From IMG/VR virus record IMGVR_UViG_3300031251_000073, positions 1 to 34,624 of that record: a stretch of DNA of 34,624 bases. One strand, 5' to 3'. The translations under genes were made by a program, and so were the position numbers. Below, in pieces: positions 23,426 through 30,475 of this stretch (positions are counted from its first letter, which is position 1; every line of letters begins with the position of its first letter). Origin of the DNA: a virus. Under the pieces are notes generated by a model. That model saw nothing but the letters and a program-made list of their open reading frames with translations. It did not search any database and was not told the DNA's origin.

Positions 23426-23465
23426 AAATAAAAGAGCCACCTAAGAACTCAATCCTAGGTGGCTC
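23426..23465 (-). terminator. Intrinsic terminator after the GIY-YIG gene
   Basis: GAGCCACCTA (23434-23443) and TAGGTGGCTC (23456-23465) form a perfect ten-base-pair stem with a 12-base loop. On the minus strand it is followed by TTTTATTTCCC. This is a strong rho-independent terminator for leftward transcription. Confidence 0.85.
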
Positions 23466-23498
23466 AGTTGAAAGGAGGAACGTATGGATACGAGGGGA

Positions 23499-24563
23499 TT
23501 ATACAGATTTCAGGAAATCAAGGCATTCCTGGCTAGTTCCGGTGAAGAGGGCTGTAACCATAGGACCAACCGCTTTAATAGTAGATGAAGATGTAGAGTT
23601 TCTTAACATTCTTCTTTGCAAGATTACTTCTTTAATTTCAACTATTTGAATTATAGATACTACATAACCTAAAGATTCTAGATTTTTCTTAGCAGTACTA
23701 GCAGCAACTGGAAGTCCCAGTAATATGGGTTTATCTTTTACAACTTCTTTATTAAGTTGTAACCAAAGTTGGCTTTTGCCAACGCCATCTCTTTCTAGCA
23801 CACAAAACTTGTCCTTGAGTTGATCAGCAACCCATGATTTGCCAATACCAGATGGTCCTGTTAGCACATAGATGTGCTGAGTAAGCCCTGTCGCAGGAGC
23901 AACTTCTTTCATCAGTCTAGCAAATAGACCTGGCTTTTTATCTTTGTTCCAAGGTGATTTGCCGGCATTAAAAGCATGAAGCTTAGTCAAAGCAGCTTGC
24001 TCAGACTTAGATAACCCCAATAATTTACGTTTGGCCCTAGCTAATTTAGCAGAAGCAGACATTTTAGCTTTGGATTCTTCTGATGCCTTTTTACCTATTT
24101 GAGCTTTTGCCATATTTGCCTTGATTTCATCACTCCACTTACGACCTAGATTAGAACCTACTGCACCAGTTAAGACCTTAGATAGATGATCTTTTTGCTC
24201 TTGAGTGAGCTTGCGGCCCTTATTAGCTCTACTTATTTTATCCTTGGTTTCCTGTGAGGAGAAAAACTTGCCGTCGCCACCTGAAGTGCAGTTGTATCCA
24301 TTTGGATGAATGCAATTTAGAGTTTGTATCCAATGCCTCTCCTTAGCATTTAGTTCCTCTTGAGTTGTCGTATTTGGAAGAATTTCAAGTATCTCAATAC
24401 TAAAAGCAGCCAAACCATAACTGCGCATTGCAGCATATAACGGATGTTGCTTACCGCTTCTTGCCTTCCACTGATGATGAGTCCATCTTTTCTTTAACTC
24501 TTGAACCGTTTGACCTACATAAACCTTCAATGAAACCGTATTGGCTATCTTATAAATTATCAT
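23499..24563 (-). CDS. GIY-YIG endonuclease with NUMOD3 repeats fused to a P-loop NTPase domain
   Basis: The 354-residue protein has a GIY-YIG nuclease at residues 1-95 (IIYKI, then VYVGQT, R26, E75 and GYNCTSGGDG), a variant in which the classic GIY/YIG letters are IIY/YVG. Residues 103-175 hold NUMOD3-type DNA-binding repeats (KISRANKGRKLT, LGRKWSDEIKANM). Residues 228-354 are a separate domain with a Walker A loop (GPSGIGKS, 237-244) and an LPVAAS segment, resembling a small nucleotide kinase. Fusion of a homing-type nuclease to such a domain is unusual. The gene is set between two terminators, has its own -10 box six bases upstream of the ATG and no ribosome site, all signs of a mobile gene placed after the capsid gene. 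Confidence 0.9.
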   Translation of the reverse strand: MIIYKIANTVSLKVYVGQTVQELKKRWTHHQWKARSGKQHPLYAAMRSYGLAAFSIEILEILPNTTTQEELNAKERHWIQTLNCIHPNGYNCTSGGDGKFFSSQETKDKISRANKGRKLTQEQKDHLSKVLTGAVGSNLGRKWSDEIKANMAKAQIGKKASEESKAKMSASAKLARAKRKLLGLSKSEQAALTKLHAFNAGKSPWNKDKKPGLFARLMKEVAPATGLTQHIYVLTGPSGIGKSWVADQLKDKFCVLERDGVGKSQLWLQLNKEVVKDKPILLGLPVAASTAKKNLESLGYVVSIIQIVEIKEVILQRRMLRNSTSSSTIKAVGPMVTALFTGTSQECLDFLKSV

Positions 24564-24569
24564 AGTAAA

Positions 24570-24575
24570 ATTATA
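24570..24575 (-). promoter_or_regulatory. Extended -10 promoter of the GIY-YIG gene, leaderless start
   Basis: On the minus strand the sequence is TGGTATAAT, a perfect -10 hexamer with the TGn extension. Six bases separate it from the ATG at 24563, so transcription would begin at or next to the start codon. No Shine-Dalgarno site is present. There is no good -35 match. Confidence 0.6.
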
Positions 24576-24611
24576 CCATAACTATCCAATAGCTGTTCCA
24601 TTTTTTTGTAG

Positions 24612-24651
24612 AAAAATAAAAAGGGACCAGAACATTTAAGTCCTGATCCCT
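24612..24651 (-). terminator. Strong intrinsic terminator after the capsid gene
   Basis: On the minus strand AGGGATCAGGAC pairs with GTTCTGGTCCCT (12 base pairs including two G-U) around a six-base loop, followed by TTTTATTTTT. It ends the capsid transcript 28 bases after the stop codon. Confidence 0.88.
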
Positions 24652-24679
24652 ATTTAATGAATCAAATCAATGATTTAGA

Positions 24680-26005
24680 TTACTGAGACAGAGAAACTAC
24701 AGCGTTAGCAACAGGACTTGAGCAAGTAAGGTTGCCATATCCGCCGACCGCAGTTTGCACAGCATCCTGGCCAGCCACTGGAAGACCAATTTGGTCAAAC
24801 AATCCTGGGTAGGTGATAAACTGGGCCATCTTGCCGTTAAAGCGAAGCTTCCACGTCTTAAGGGTGATGATGTACGCTGTTTGAGGCGCACAGTTGCGGT
24901 CTTGAAGTATCGCTATCTCACCGTTAGCCGTTGGGAGTACCAATGCCTTAAACGATAGGGATGCTTCCTCATTGATCTTAGCCTTGATCATCTGGTACAC
25001 GCCTTGGCTAGTCAACTGCTTCAATAGCGCCTGGTAAGAGGCTGGATTGATGAAGATGAAGTCAGGATCACCAGCTTCGGTGCCTTGAGCCGCAAGAGTG
25101 TTAACTGCGTCAATAAGTGCGTCTTGGATAGATTCACTAGATCCTGAGAAACGCAATCCAGCGAGCTGGGTTGGAGACACAGAACGATTGACACTGAAGA
25201 ATAGGTCAGATCCGCTTGGAGCAGTGCTTGGGATCCAAGCTCCGAAACCAGCCATCTTCAACATGTTAGCAGAACTAAGTCCGTTAGTGATGAAATTGAC
25301 ATCGCCGATCTGAGCGAGGTAAGGGAAAGAAGTTGACCAGTTGGAAGGAACCCCAGCAGCACCAGCGAAGGTAGCTGATACCGTTACAGTTCCAGCACCA
25401 GTATCAACTGCTATGACGTATCCTACTGCTGCGCCAGTACTCTGAGTAGGAGTCTGGCCAGAAACACTGTAGCTTACGAGAGCCATACCAGGAGTGAAGT
25501 TGAGGGCTGATTGAGCACTATCAAGAGTGATAACACCACTCGAAATAGATCCAGCACCAAGTCCGTAAGTTCCACGTTTACCTGACCCGTCACCGAACAA
25601 CATAAGAGCATAGTCATTTCCAAGAGACTGAAATGCAGACTTAACGTTAAGTTCAGCAGCTGGCATGAAGGCGCCAACTGATTCAGCAGAGGCTCTCAAG
25701 AAGTCACCGGTAAGGACAAAGTTTGAGTAGTTTTGAGTACGAGTGACTTGGAATTCAACCGTTTGTGGAGCAGAAGAGTTGTTTTGAGCAATGCCTAAAG
25801 CAGCAGAACGACCGCCACCTGGATTCACTAGAGCTGGGATCGGGAAGTACTTACCGCCCATACCAGATTCACTTTCGTCTTTGTCGATGAGAGCCAGAGC
25901 TGGATTCCTATTTAGGATGTACGACTTCATTACCCATGCGTCGTCTGAATAGAGTTCCTTTAGAGTTGCAACGTTAGTTACTGCACTTGATGTACTGTTT
26001 GACAT
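24680..26005 (-). CDS. Major capsid protein, HK97-type fold
   Basis: The 441-residue protein has the length and layout of podovirus major capsid proteins: an N-arm, an E-loop region (about 40-105, including GKYFPIPALVNPGGG), a P-domain helix (SVGAFMPAAELNVKSAFQSL), and a C-terminal A-domain (DPDFIFINPASYQALLKQL, then WKLRFNGKMAQFITY). Between about 152 and 232 lies an additional beta region with SSGVITLDSAQSALNFTPGM and GAGTVTVSATF, which may be a surface insertion. It comes after the scaffold gene and before a strong terminator. GGATAATTAAATG at the start means the ribosome site overlaps the scaffold stop. The identification rests on position and pattern, not on a database match. Confidence 0.88.
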   Translation of the reverse strand: MSNSTSSAVTNVATLKELYSDDAWVMKSYILNRNPALALIDKDESESGMGGKYFPIPALVNPGGGRSAALGIAQNNSSAPQTVEFQVTRTQNYSNFVLTGDFLRASAESVGAFMPAAELNVKSAFQSLGNDYALMLFGDGSGKRGTYGLGAGSISSGVITLDSAQSALNFTPGMALVSYSVSGQTPTQSTGAAVGYVIAVDTGAGTVTVSATFAGAAGVPSNWSTSFPYLAQIGDVNFITNGLSSANMLKMAGFGAWIPSTAPSGSDLFFSVNRSVSPTQLAGLRFSGSSESIQDALIDAVNTLAAQGTEAGDPDFIFINPASYQALLKQLTSQGVYQMIKAKINEEASLSFKALVLPTANGEIAILQDRNCAPQTAYIITLKTWKLRFNGKMAQFITYPGLFDQIGLPVAGQDAVQTAVGGYGNLTCSSPVANAVVSLSQ

Positions 26006-26009
26006 TTAA

Positions 26010-26957
26010 TTATCCTTTTAATTTTTCTTGAGCACGTCTGTACGCTTCTTTATAGCGTTCTTGTTCAGACATACCCTCAAAGCTCTTCTGTGGTCTTTTA
26101 ATATCCCCAGTAGGAGCCATGTTGTTTGTTAATGTTTTCACTACGCCAGACTTGAGAGGAGGTAGTTCTTTCTTCTCTTGGCTTGCTTGAGTCTTTTCTT
26201 TACTGAAACTAGCCCATCTGCTTGCCTTCTCCTGTAGAAGGTCTTCCACTTCTTTCGAAGCTTGCTCAACTGTTAGATCAATGCTATCGTGTTCCCAGGT
26301 ATCTAGGATATGCTGAACAACTGTCTCTTCAGCCTTCATTCCCTTAATCGTAGAGTAGGTATCATCAGATCCAACTAATGCCTTAACAGCATTTCTTCTT
26401 TCGTTTACCGCAGCTTCAAAACGCTTACTAATATCTGTCTGTTGGGCTTTTTCCATTCCATCCAGCTTAGCTGCGAGTTTTTTAAGCTCTTGCTGCTCTG
26501 GGGTACTAGAAGTTTCCTTTTCAATCAGATAGTTCGTGTAGTCGTTATAGTCTACTAAGTTCTCAATACCAGAATAGTCCTTGGCAGCTATCTTCGCTTT
26601 GAGTGCCTTTAGGTCGGCAAGCTCCTTACGATCGGCTTCCAATTGAGCTTCTTGTATCTTAAGTTCTTGTTGTTGCTGGCGAAACTTGGATTCCTTGCGG
26701 GCCAAGGCAGCAGCGGCGGGAGACAATGTCACTGATTCTACTGGTGCGCTCTGGGTTTCTTCAGAACTAACATTGTTCGCAACACTGATGTTAGGTTGGC
26801 CACTTTTTGGCGTTTCCTGCCTAGCTTGAACAGCAGGAGCTGCCTGTATGCGTCTATCATTTGCTCTATGATCAACCGTACGCTCAGGACGCATTTGCTC
26901 TTTGGGAAGAGAAGGTCCTGCAATGTTGGTTCCAAGGTTTTCTACTTCATAACTCAT
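26010..26957 (-). CDS. Capsid scaffolding protein
   Basis: From the ATG at 26957 (GAAGGAAACAATCAA upstream) the product has 315 residues. It is highly charged and helical with a Gln/Glu/Lys coiled coil around FRQQQQELKIQEAQLEADRK, an acidic middle and a basic C-terminus (QERYKEAYRRAQEKLKG). Such a helix-turn-helix-like basic tail is how podovirus scaffolds bind the coat protein. It lies between portal and capsid genes, the usual site. An open extension to 27179 overlaps the portal's C-terminal codons, reads as Ser-rich nonsense and is rejected. Confidence 0.88.
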   Translation of the reverse strand: MSYEVENLGTNIAGPSLPKEQMRPERTVDHRANDRRIQAAPAVQARQETPKSGQPNISVANNVSSEETQSAPVESVTLSPAAAALARKESKFRQQQQELKIQEAQLEADRKELADLKALKAKIAAKDYSGIENLVDYNDYTNYLIEKETSSTPEQQELKKLAAKLDGMEKAQQTDISKRFEAAVNERRNAVKALVGSDDTYSTIKGMKAEETVVQHILDTWEHDSIDLTVEQASKEVEDLLQEKASRWASFSKEKTQASQEKKELPPLKSGVVKTLTNNMAPTGDIKRPQKSFEGMSEQERYKEAYRRAQEKLKG

Positions 26958-27046
26958 TTGATTGTTTCCTTCTTTATGGGTTGGTTCTTCTAGTTGATTA
27001 AGCTGACTTTGCCATCTACTTAGCTTCTCTTGCCTTTGAGAAGTAC

Positions 27047-28969
27047 TTAAACTTGTGCTCCGCTGGTAGGACCTATGCTTGGAGAAGGTGGTGCTACAGG
27101 TAGTGGACCCTGCTGAGGTCCTGCTTGTGGAGGAGGTGGGGAAGCTGCTTGCTTCAGGGCTTGGACTTGTACGAACCAATCTCTGAGTGTTTGCATCTTC
27201 TCCTCTTCCAGCTGTAAAGTACTGTAAAGATTGATATAATTAACACATAAGGTAGTTGCTAGGTCAGTAGGATCTAGAATGAAAGAGTCTGGGGCAATAG
27301 AAGCATAGTCCTTATCACCCTGTTCAACAATCTGGTCAAGGGCGTGAAGGATACGCTCCTCAAGAGCAGCCGCTAGTTGGTCTGATTGCTCTAGGTCAGG
27401 AAAGGAAGAAAGACGTCTAAACTCTTGTAATGTGATTTCGCCAGCAGCTAGCTTTTCACTTAGTTGAGCTTGTCTAGCCGAGGGATTATTAGATAGTGAA
27501 GACTCTTCCATACATTGGATAACATAGGTATCTTTGAGTTTGCTGATGTGCTTAAAGTCGACTTCTCTTGTACCATCACGACCAGGATATACAGTGGTGT
27601 AAGAGCCGGTTTCCTCTGCAATTTCTTTAGCACAATCAATCATCATATAGCTTAGATCTATGTAGATGTTGTCATAGCGTCTTTCAAGAGCAGCAAAGCG
27701 GGCAGATTGAAGGTCGTTAGCTTCTCTGATGGCTTCACCAGAGTTAAGTCCTGGTTCTTTCTTGGCTTGAGCAGCCATAGAGCTAACACCAGACATCTGA
27801 TAAGCATTCTGGATAAGCCATTGAATCCATTGATAGAATTCAGGAGTATTAGACTCGGCGTTGATAAAAGTAGGAGGATTCCCTTGACCTTTAATGATAG
27901 TACCAATACGGTTGTTAAATGACGTCTCAACGATTTTAGACATTTGATCTATATAGATACGTGGAACACCCATGAGCTCAATGCTTTGAGATGCCACTAT
28001 GAGGCACCTATAGATCTCCATCTGACATGGCATGATGATTTCAGCTAAGCCTTGAGCAAAGAAACCTACAATGTTAGGATTGTAAGAGAACTTAACGAAT
28101 GGAAACTTAGACTTAGTCCAAGGTTCATCTAAGATGACACCTTCAGAACATACGATGACATGCCTACCATCCTTAGCACCCTCACAAGATGGTAAGTGCC
28201 ATGCTTCAGAGATGATGATTTGGTCAGCGGTAGTCTCAGTGCTTCTAGGAGTAGAGTCGACGTTACCCATCAGAGATCCTGCAATGAGGTCTGCACTCTT
28301 AGGGAACATAGATGCTGTTACAGCACGGTCTACTAGCTTGATCTGGATGAGTTGGCGTGGGTCATTGTAGTAGGCATCATTGAAGTCAACTAGGAGTTCA
28401 GTCTCGAGAATGCGCTCTAGACATACCTTTTCATCCTTAGCAAATACCTTGATGAAACCATTACCGAGGACGCATGAGTCACGTAGGGCAAGCGTACCTA
28501 AGTCATATGCCTTAGTGCGATATAGTTCACCTTGAATGAAAGCATTAGCTTCCTTGGCAAGCTTGCGCTCTTTATAGTGTCCATTGCTGGTAAGGAACAC
28601 TGGCTTAGGTCTATCCTGACTAATCATAGACACCAATGTATCCGTACAGGAGTAGACAACATTGGCAGTAGGGCGACCAATAGGGAGTTGCGCTGATGTA
28701 TCTAATGAGGCGTTAGAGGATGCGAAGTTGTATAGCGGCTTGCCAGAGAAAAGACGAGTGAATACAGATGCTTGGCGAATGCGGTTGGCATTAGTGCGCT
28801 TAAGGAACTCAGTTGTGGATAGAACCTGAGCAACTAAGTCGCCATCAGACTGGGCCAGCCACCATGTGTAAGCAGTTGGGTTAATCTTGTTCTTCTTAGA
28901 TGTATTGGTGTCTACTACCTTCTCCGGTCTAGAAGGGGCAATATCTATCTCCTCAATCTCGTAACTCAA
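27047..28969 (-). CDS. Portal protein
   Basis: The 640-residue protein matches portals of short-tailed phages in length and in place between terminase and scaffold. Recognisable stretches are GRPTANVVYSCTDTLVSMI followed by QDRPKP (the usual N-terminal wing start), TKAYDLGTLALRDSCVLGNG, the LNSGEAIREANDLQSARF region and the helical crown before a Pro-rich C-terminus. Twelve copies normally form the DNA channel. The start codon is TTG, placed directly after the TAA of the endonuclease VII-like gene; the next Met is about 115 codons in, too far. The Pro/Gln tail (PPPPQAGPQQGPLPVAPP) is probably disordered. Confidence 0.92.
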   Translation of the reverse strand: MSYEIEEIDIAPSRPEKVVDTNTSKKNKINPTAYTWWLAQSDGDLVAQVLSTTEFLKRTNANRIRQASVFTRLFSGKPLYNFASSNASLDTSAQLPIGRPTANVVYSCTDTLVSMISQDRPKPVFLTSNGHYKERKLAKEANAFIQGELYRTKAYDLGTLALRDSCVLGNGFIKVFAKDEKVCLERILETELLVDFNDAYYNDPRQLIQIKLVDRAVTASMFPKSADLIAGSLMGNVDSTPRSTETTADQIIISEAWHLPSCEGAKDGRHVIVCSEGVILDEPWTKSKFPFVKFSYNPNIVGFFAQGLAEIIMPCQMEIYRCLIVASQSIELMGVPRIYIDQMSKIVETSFNNRIGTIIKGQGNPPTFINAESNTPEFYQWIQWLIQNAYQMSGVSSMAAQAKKEPGLNSGEAIREANDLQSARFAALERRYDNIYIDLSYMMIDCAKEIAEETGSYTTVYPGRDGTREVDFKHISKLKDTYVIQCMEESSLSNNPSARQAQLSEKLAAGEITLQEFRRLSSFPDLEQSDQLAAALEERILHALDQIVEQGDKDYASIAPDSFILDPTDLATTLCVNYINLYSTLQLEEEKMQTLRDWFVQVQALKQAASPPPPQAGPQQGPLPVAPPSPSIGPTSGAQV

Positions 28970-29350
28970 TTAATTACCCAACCTTTTCATATACTGAACT
29001 AAACCTTCAGCGTTCTTAGATGATTTAAGATAACCTTCTGCAAGATTGCAAGGTTTGCAGAGTAAACCTCTGATTTGATTGGTTATATGATCATGGTCAA
29101 CGCATAATGCCATTTTAAGATCATTCTGATGAGTCCCGCAACTAGCACATTGACCAGCTTGAGCATTCATCATTTCGTAGTAGTTATCTAAAGCTTGTTT
29201 AGAAGTTAAAGTTGGCCAATACCTATGTCTAAGCCAATTAGCTCGATACCTAGTTGGATTGTTTTCCTTCCAAGCACGGGAAGCAATTCGATTACACTCT
29301 ATACATTGAGCACTTTCGTATTGATGTAAACCAGATCTACAAGTTTTCAT
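28970..29350 (-). CDS. Recombination endonuclease VII-like protein
   Basis: The 126-residue protein has the zinc and active-site pattern of the endonuclease VII (His-Me finger) family: QCASCG, then CVDHDHITNQIRGLLC, KPCNLAEGYL and a C-terminal helix (NAEGLVQYMKRL). The N-terminal part (KTCRSGLHQYESAQCIECNR) has another cysteine set. Members cut branched DNA before packaging or act as homing nucleases. The ATG at 29350 overlaps the previous gene by 14 bases; the frame extends to 29533 but that part is Leu/Ser/Arg-rich shadow sequence. Its stop touches the portal's TTG start, which suggests it was inserted here. Confidence 0.9.
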   Translation of the reverse strand: MKTCRSGLHQYESAQCIECNRIASRAWKENNPTRYRANWLRHRYWPTLTSKQALDNYYEMMNAQAGQCASCGTHQNDLKMALCVDHDHITNQIRGLLCKPCNLAEGYLKSSKNAEGLVQYMKRLGN

Positions 29351-29609
29351 TAGCAGAATCCTCAGTAGGCAAGGGGAACAAGCGATCAAGGAGGTCAAGA
29401 TCAGATCCAAGGTATAGAGCCTTGACTTGCTCAATCTTGTGCTCAATCTCTTTCTGCTCCTCAGGAGTGAACTCTTTGGTCTTAACCTCTGCCTTAGGGA
29501 TAGGAGCAACGGAGATGTCAAGGTTGAGCTCAAACTCAGGGGTCTTCAAGTGAGTAATCCCTAATAGTTTCATCTGCTTTGCTATCTTCTTTAGTTCTTT
29601 GGAGTCCAT
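29337..29609 (-). CDS. Hypothetical 90-aa acidic protein
   Basis: A 90-residue acidic protein with an N-terminal basic helix (MDSKELKKIAKQMKLLG), a middle with IPKAEVKTKEFTPEEQKEIE and a Leu-rich end (LDLLDRLFPLPTEDS). It has no recognised family or good ribosome site. It follows the 97-aa gene by six bases and overlaps the endonuclease gene. It belongs to a run of small acidic genes between terminase and portal, perhaps head assembly factors. Confidence 0.65.
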   Translation of the reverse strand: MDSKELKKIAKQMKLLGITHLKTPEFELNLDISVAPIPKAEVKTKEFTPEEQKEIEHKIEQVKALYLGSDLDLLDRLFPLPTEDSANENL

Positions 29610-29615
29610 TGGAGG

Positions 29616-29909
29616 CTACTCGCTGTCTAGGTCCAGGCCATCAATGTACTTACGAAGACGCTCCATACGAGTCTTCTCCTCAGGAGAGAGACCCATTTCA
29701 TCGGTGACATCTAGAGACTTCTCTCTAGCATCAATCTTATGAGGAGTATCTAATGAAGATTCAATCTCAGCTTTCATCTTGATGTCAGCTAGATCGTTAG
29801 GATTCATATCTGGATGAGCATCAGTATCTACTAGCTCTGGCTCAGCATTGAGCATCTTGCGCTTTTTGGCTCTGATAATTTCTGAAATACGCTTAGCATT
29901 TGGAATCAT
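29616..29909 (-). CDS. Hypothetical 97-aa charged protein
   Basis: The 97-residue product starts MIPNAKRISEIIRAKKRKML, a basic helix, and continues as an acidic region with PHKIDAREKSLDVTDEMG and a helix with LSPEEKTRMERLRKYIDGL. It looks partly disordered and partly helical. The ATG overlaps the previous gene's TGA (ATGA). Function unknown; the neighbours suggest a role in head assembly or DNA packaging. Confidence 0.65.
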   Translation of the reverse strand: MIPNAKRISEIIRAKKRKMLNAEPELVDTDAHPDMNPNDLADIKMKAEIESSLDTPHKIDAREKSLDVTDEMGLSPEEKTRMERLRKYIDGLDLDSE

Positions 29910-30115
29910 TGATTATTCTCCTGTGTATCTGAGGACATCTTATCCATCATATCTGCGACCAAGCAATGGAATGATTCCAATAGCTTATCTTTATCTTTAG
30001 CTTCAATAGCATCCATCATCTCTTTAGCGACATGCTCCATGATTACCTCATGATCATCATCAACTTCAGAAAACTTAGGTACTTCCGGCTTCTTATTACT
30101 CTCAGATACCTTCAT
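29906..30115 (-). CDS. Small acidic protein, paralog of its upstream neighbour
   Basis: The 69-residue acidic product contains HVAKEMMDAIEAKDKDKLLE followed by a second helix (SFHCLVADMMDKM). The 72-aa protein next door has the same pattern (LISELLDAYEAKD, then LESLVLQMFD), so the pair arose by duplication. Short two-helix proteins with a (L/M)(L/M)DAxEAKD core are seen in many phage genomes, usually in this region; the function is not known to me. Overlaps both neighbours by four bases (ATGA). Confidence 0.75.
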   Translation of the reverse strand: MKVSESNKKPEVPKFSEVDDDHEVIMEHVAKEMMDAIEAKDKDKLLESFHCLVADMMDKMSSDTQENNQ

Positions 30116-30330
30116 TGTTCATTATCCTTATCAAAGTCAAACATTTGTAGAACCAAACTTTCTAGTGCTTGTTTAAAGAGCTTGACATCTTTAGCTTCAT
30201 AAGCATCTAGGAGTTCACTTATAAGATGATGGTTGAGGAGTTCATCTGAAGAACCCTTAACTAGCTTCTCTTCTAGAGGTGGAGCAATGCGGGGTGTCTT
30301 ACGGCCTTTTAGAAATGGGAGGTTACTCAT
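30112..30330 (-). CDS. Small acidic protein, paralog pair member
   Basis: The 72-residue product has a basic N-terminus (LPFLKGRKTPRIAPPLEEK) and a helical acidic C-terminal half with LISELLDAYEAKDVKLFKQA and LESLVLQMFD, shared with the 69-aa protein that follows. Both proteins end in N-x-Q, where the last codon CAA forms the ATGA overlap. Its ATG lies within the end of the 50-codon gene upstream, which it overlaps by eight bases. Confidence 0.75.
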   Translation of the reverse strand: MSNLPFLKGRKTPRIAPPLEEKLVKGSSDELLNHHLISELLDAYEAKDVKLFKQALESLVLQMFDFDKDNEQ

Positions 30331-30475
30331 CTATTATGCCTAAGTGGCCAGAAAGTGAATGCTTTTGCATATATTCCATCAACTTTTGAGTGGTTTCCAC
30401 AGTTTTCAGTAAACCTTCAGCTCGATTACAAAAGTTACATAAGAGCTCCGCATTGGCCACTTTTGGAATGCTCAC
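30323..30475 (-). CDS. 50-aa CxxC protein starting with GTG
   Basis: This frame fills what would otherwise be an empty 140-base gap after the terminase gene. It starts at a GTG that overlaps the terminase TGA (GTGA) and ends eight bases inside the next gene. The 50-residue product begins MSIPKVANAELLCNFCNRAE and continues with a helix, so it has one CxxC pair. Two AGTGGCCA octamers in opposite orientation lie within it. Exact fit to its neighbours is the main evidence; no function can be given. Confidence 0.65.
   Translation of the reverse strand: MSIPKVANAELLCNFCNRAEGLLKTVETTQKLMEYMQKHSLSGHLGIIDE

Noticed and set aside
23499-26005. Intron or intein in the capsid gene carrying the GIY-YIG enzyme
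   Set aside because: The capsid frame is intact with its own stop and terminator; the nuclease gene lies downstream, not within it.
26958-27179. N-terminal extension of the scaffold gene
   Set aside because: It overlaps the portal's last codons and reads as Ser/Arg-rich shadow; a strong ribosome site precedes the ATG at 26957.
29351-29533. N-terminal extension of the endonuclease VII-like gene
   Set aside because: It overlaps the 90-aa gene in another frame and is a Ser/Leu/Arg-rich shadow; the nuclease domain is complete without it.
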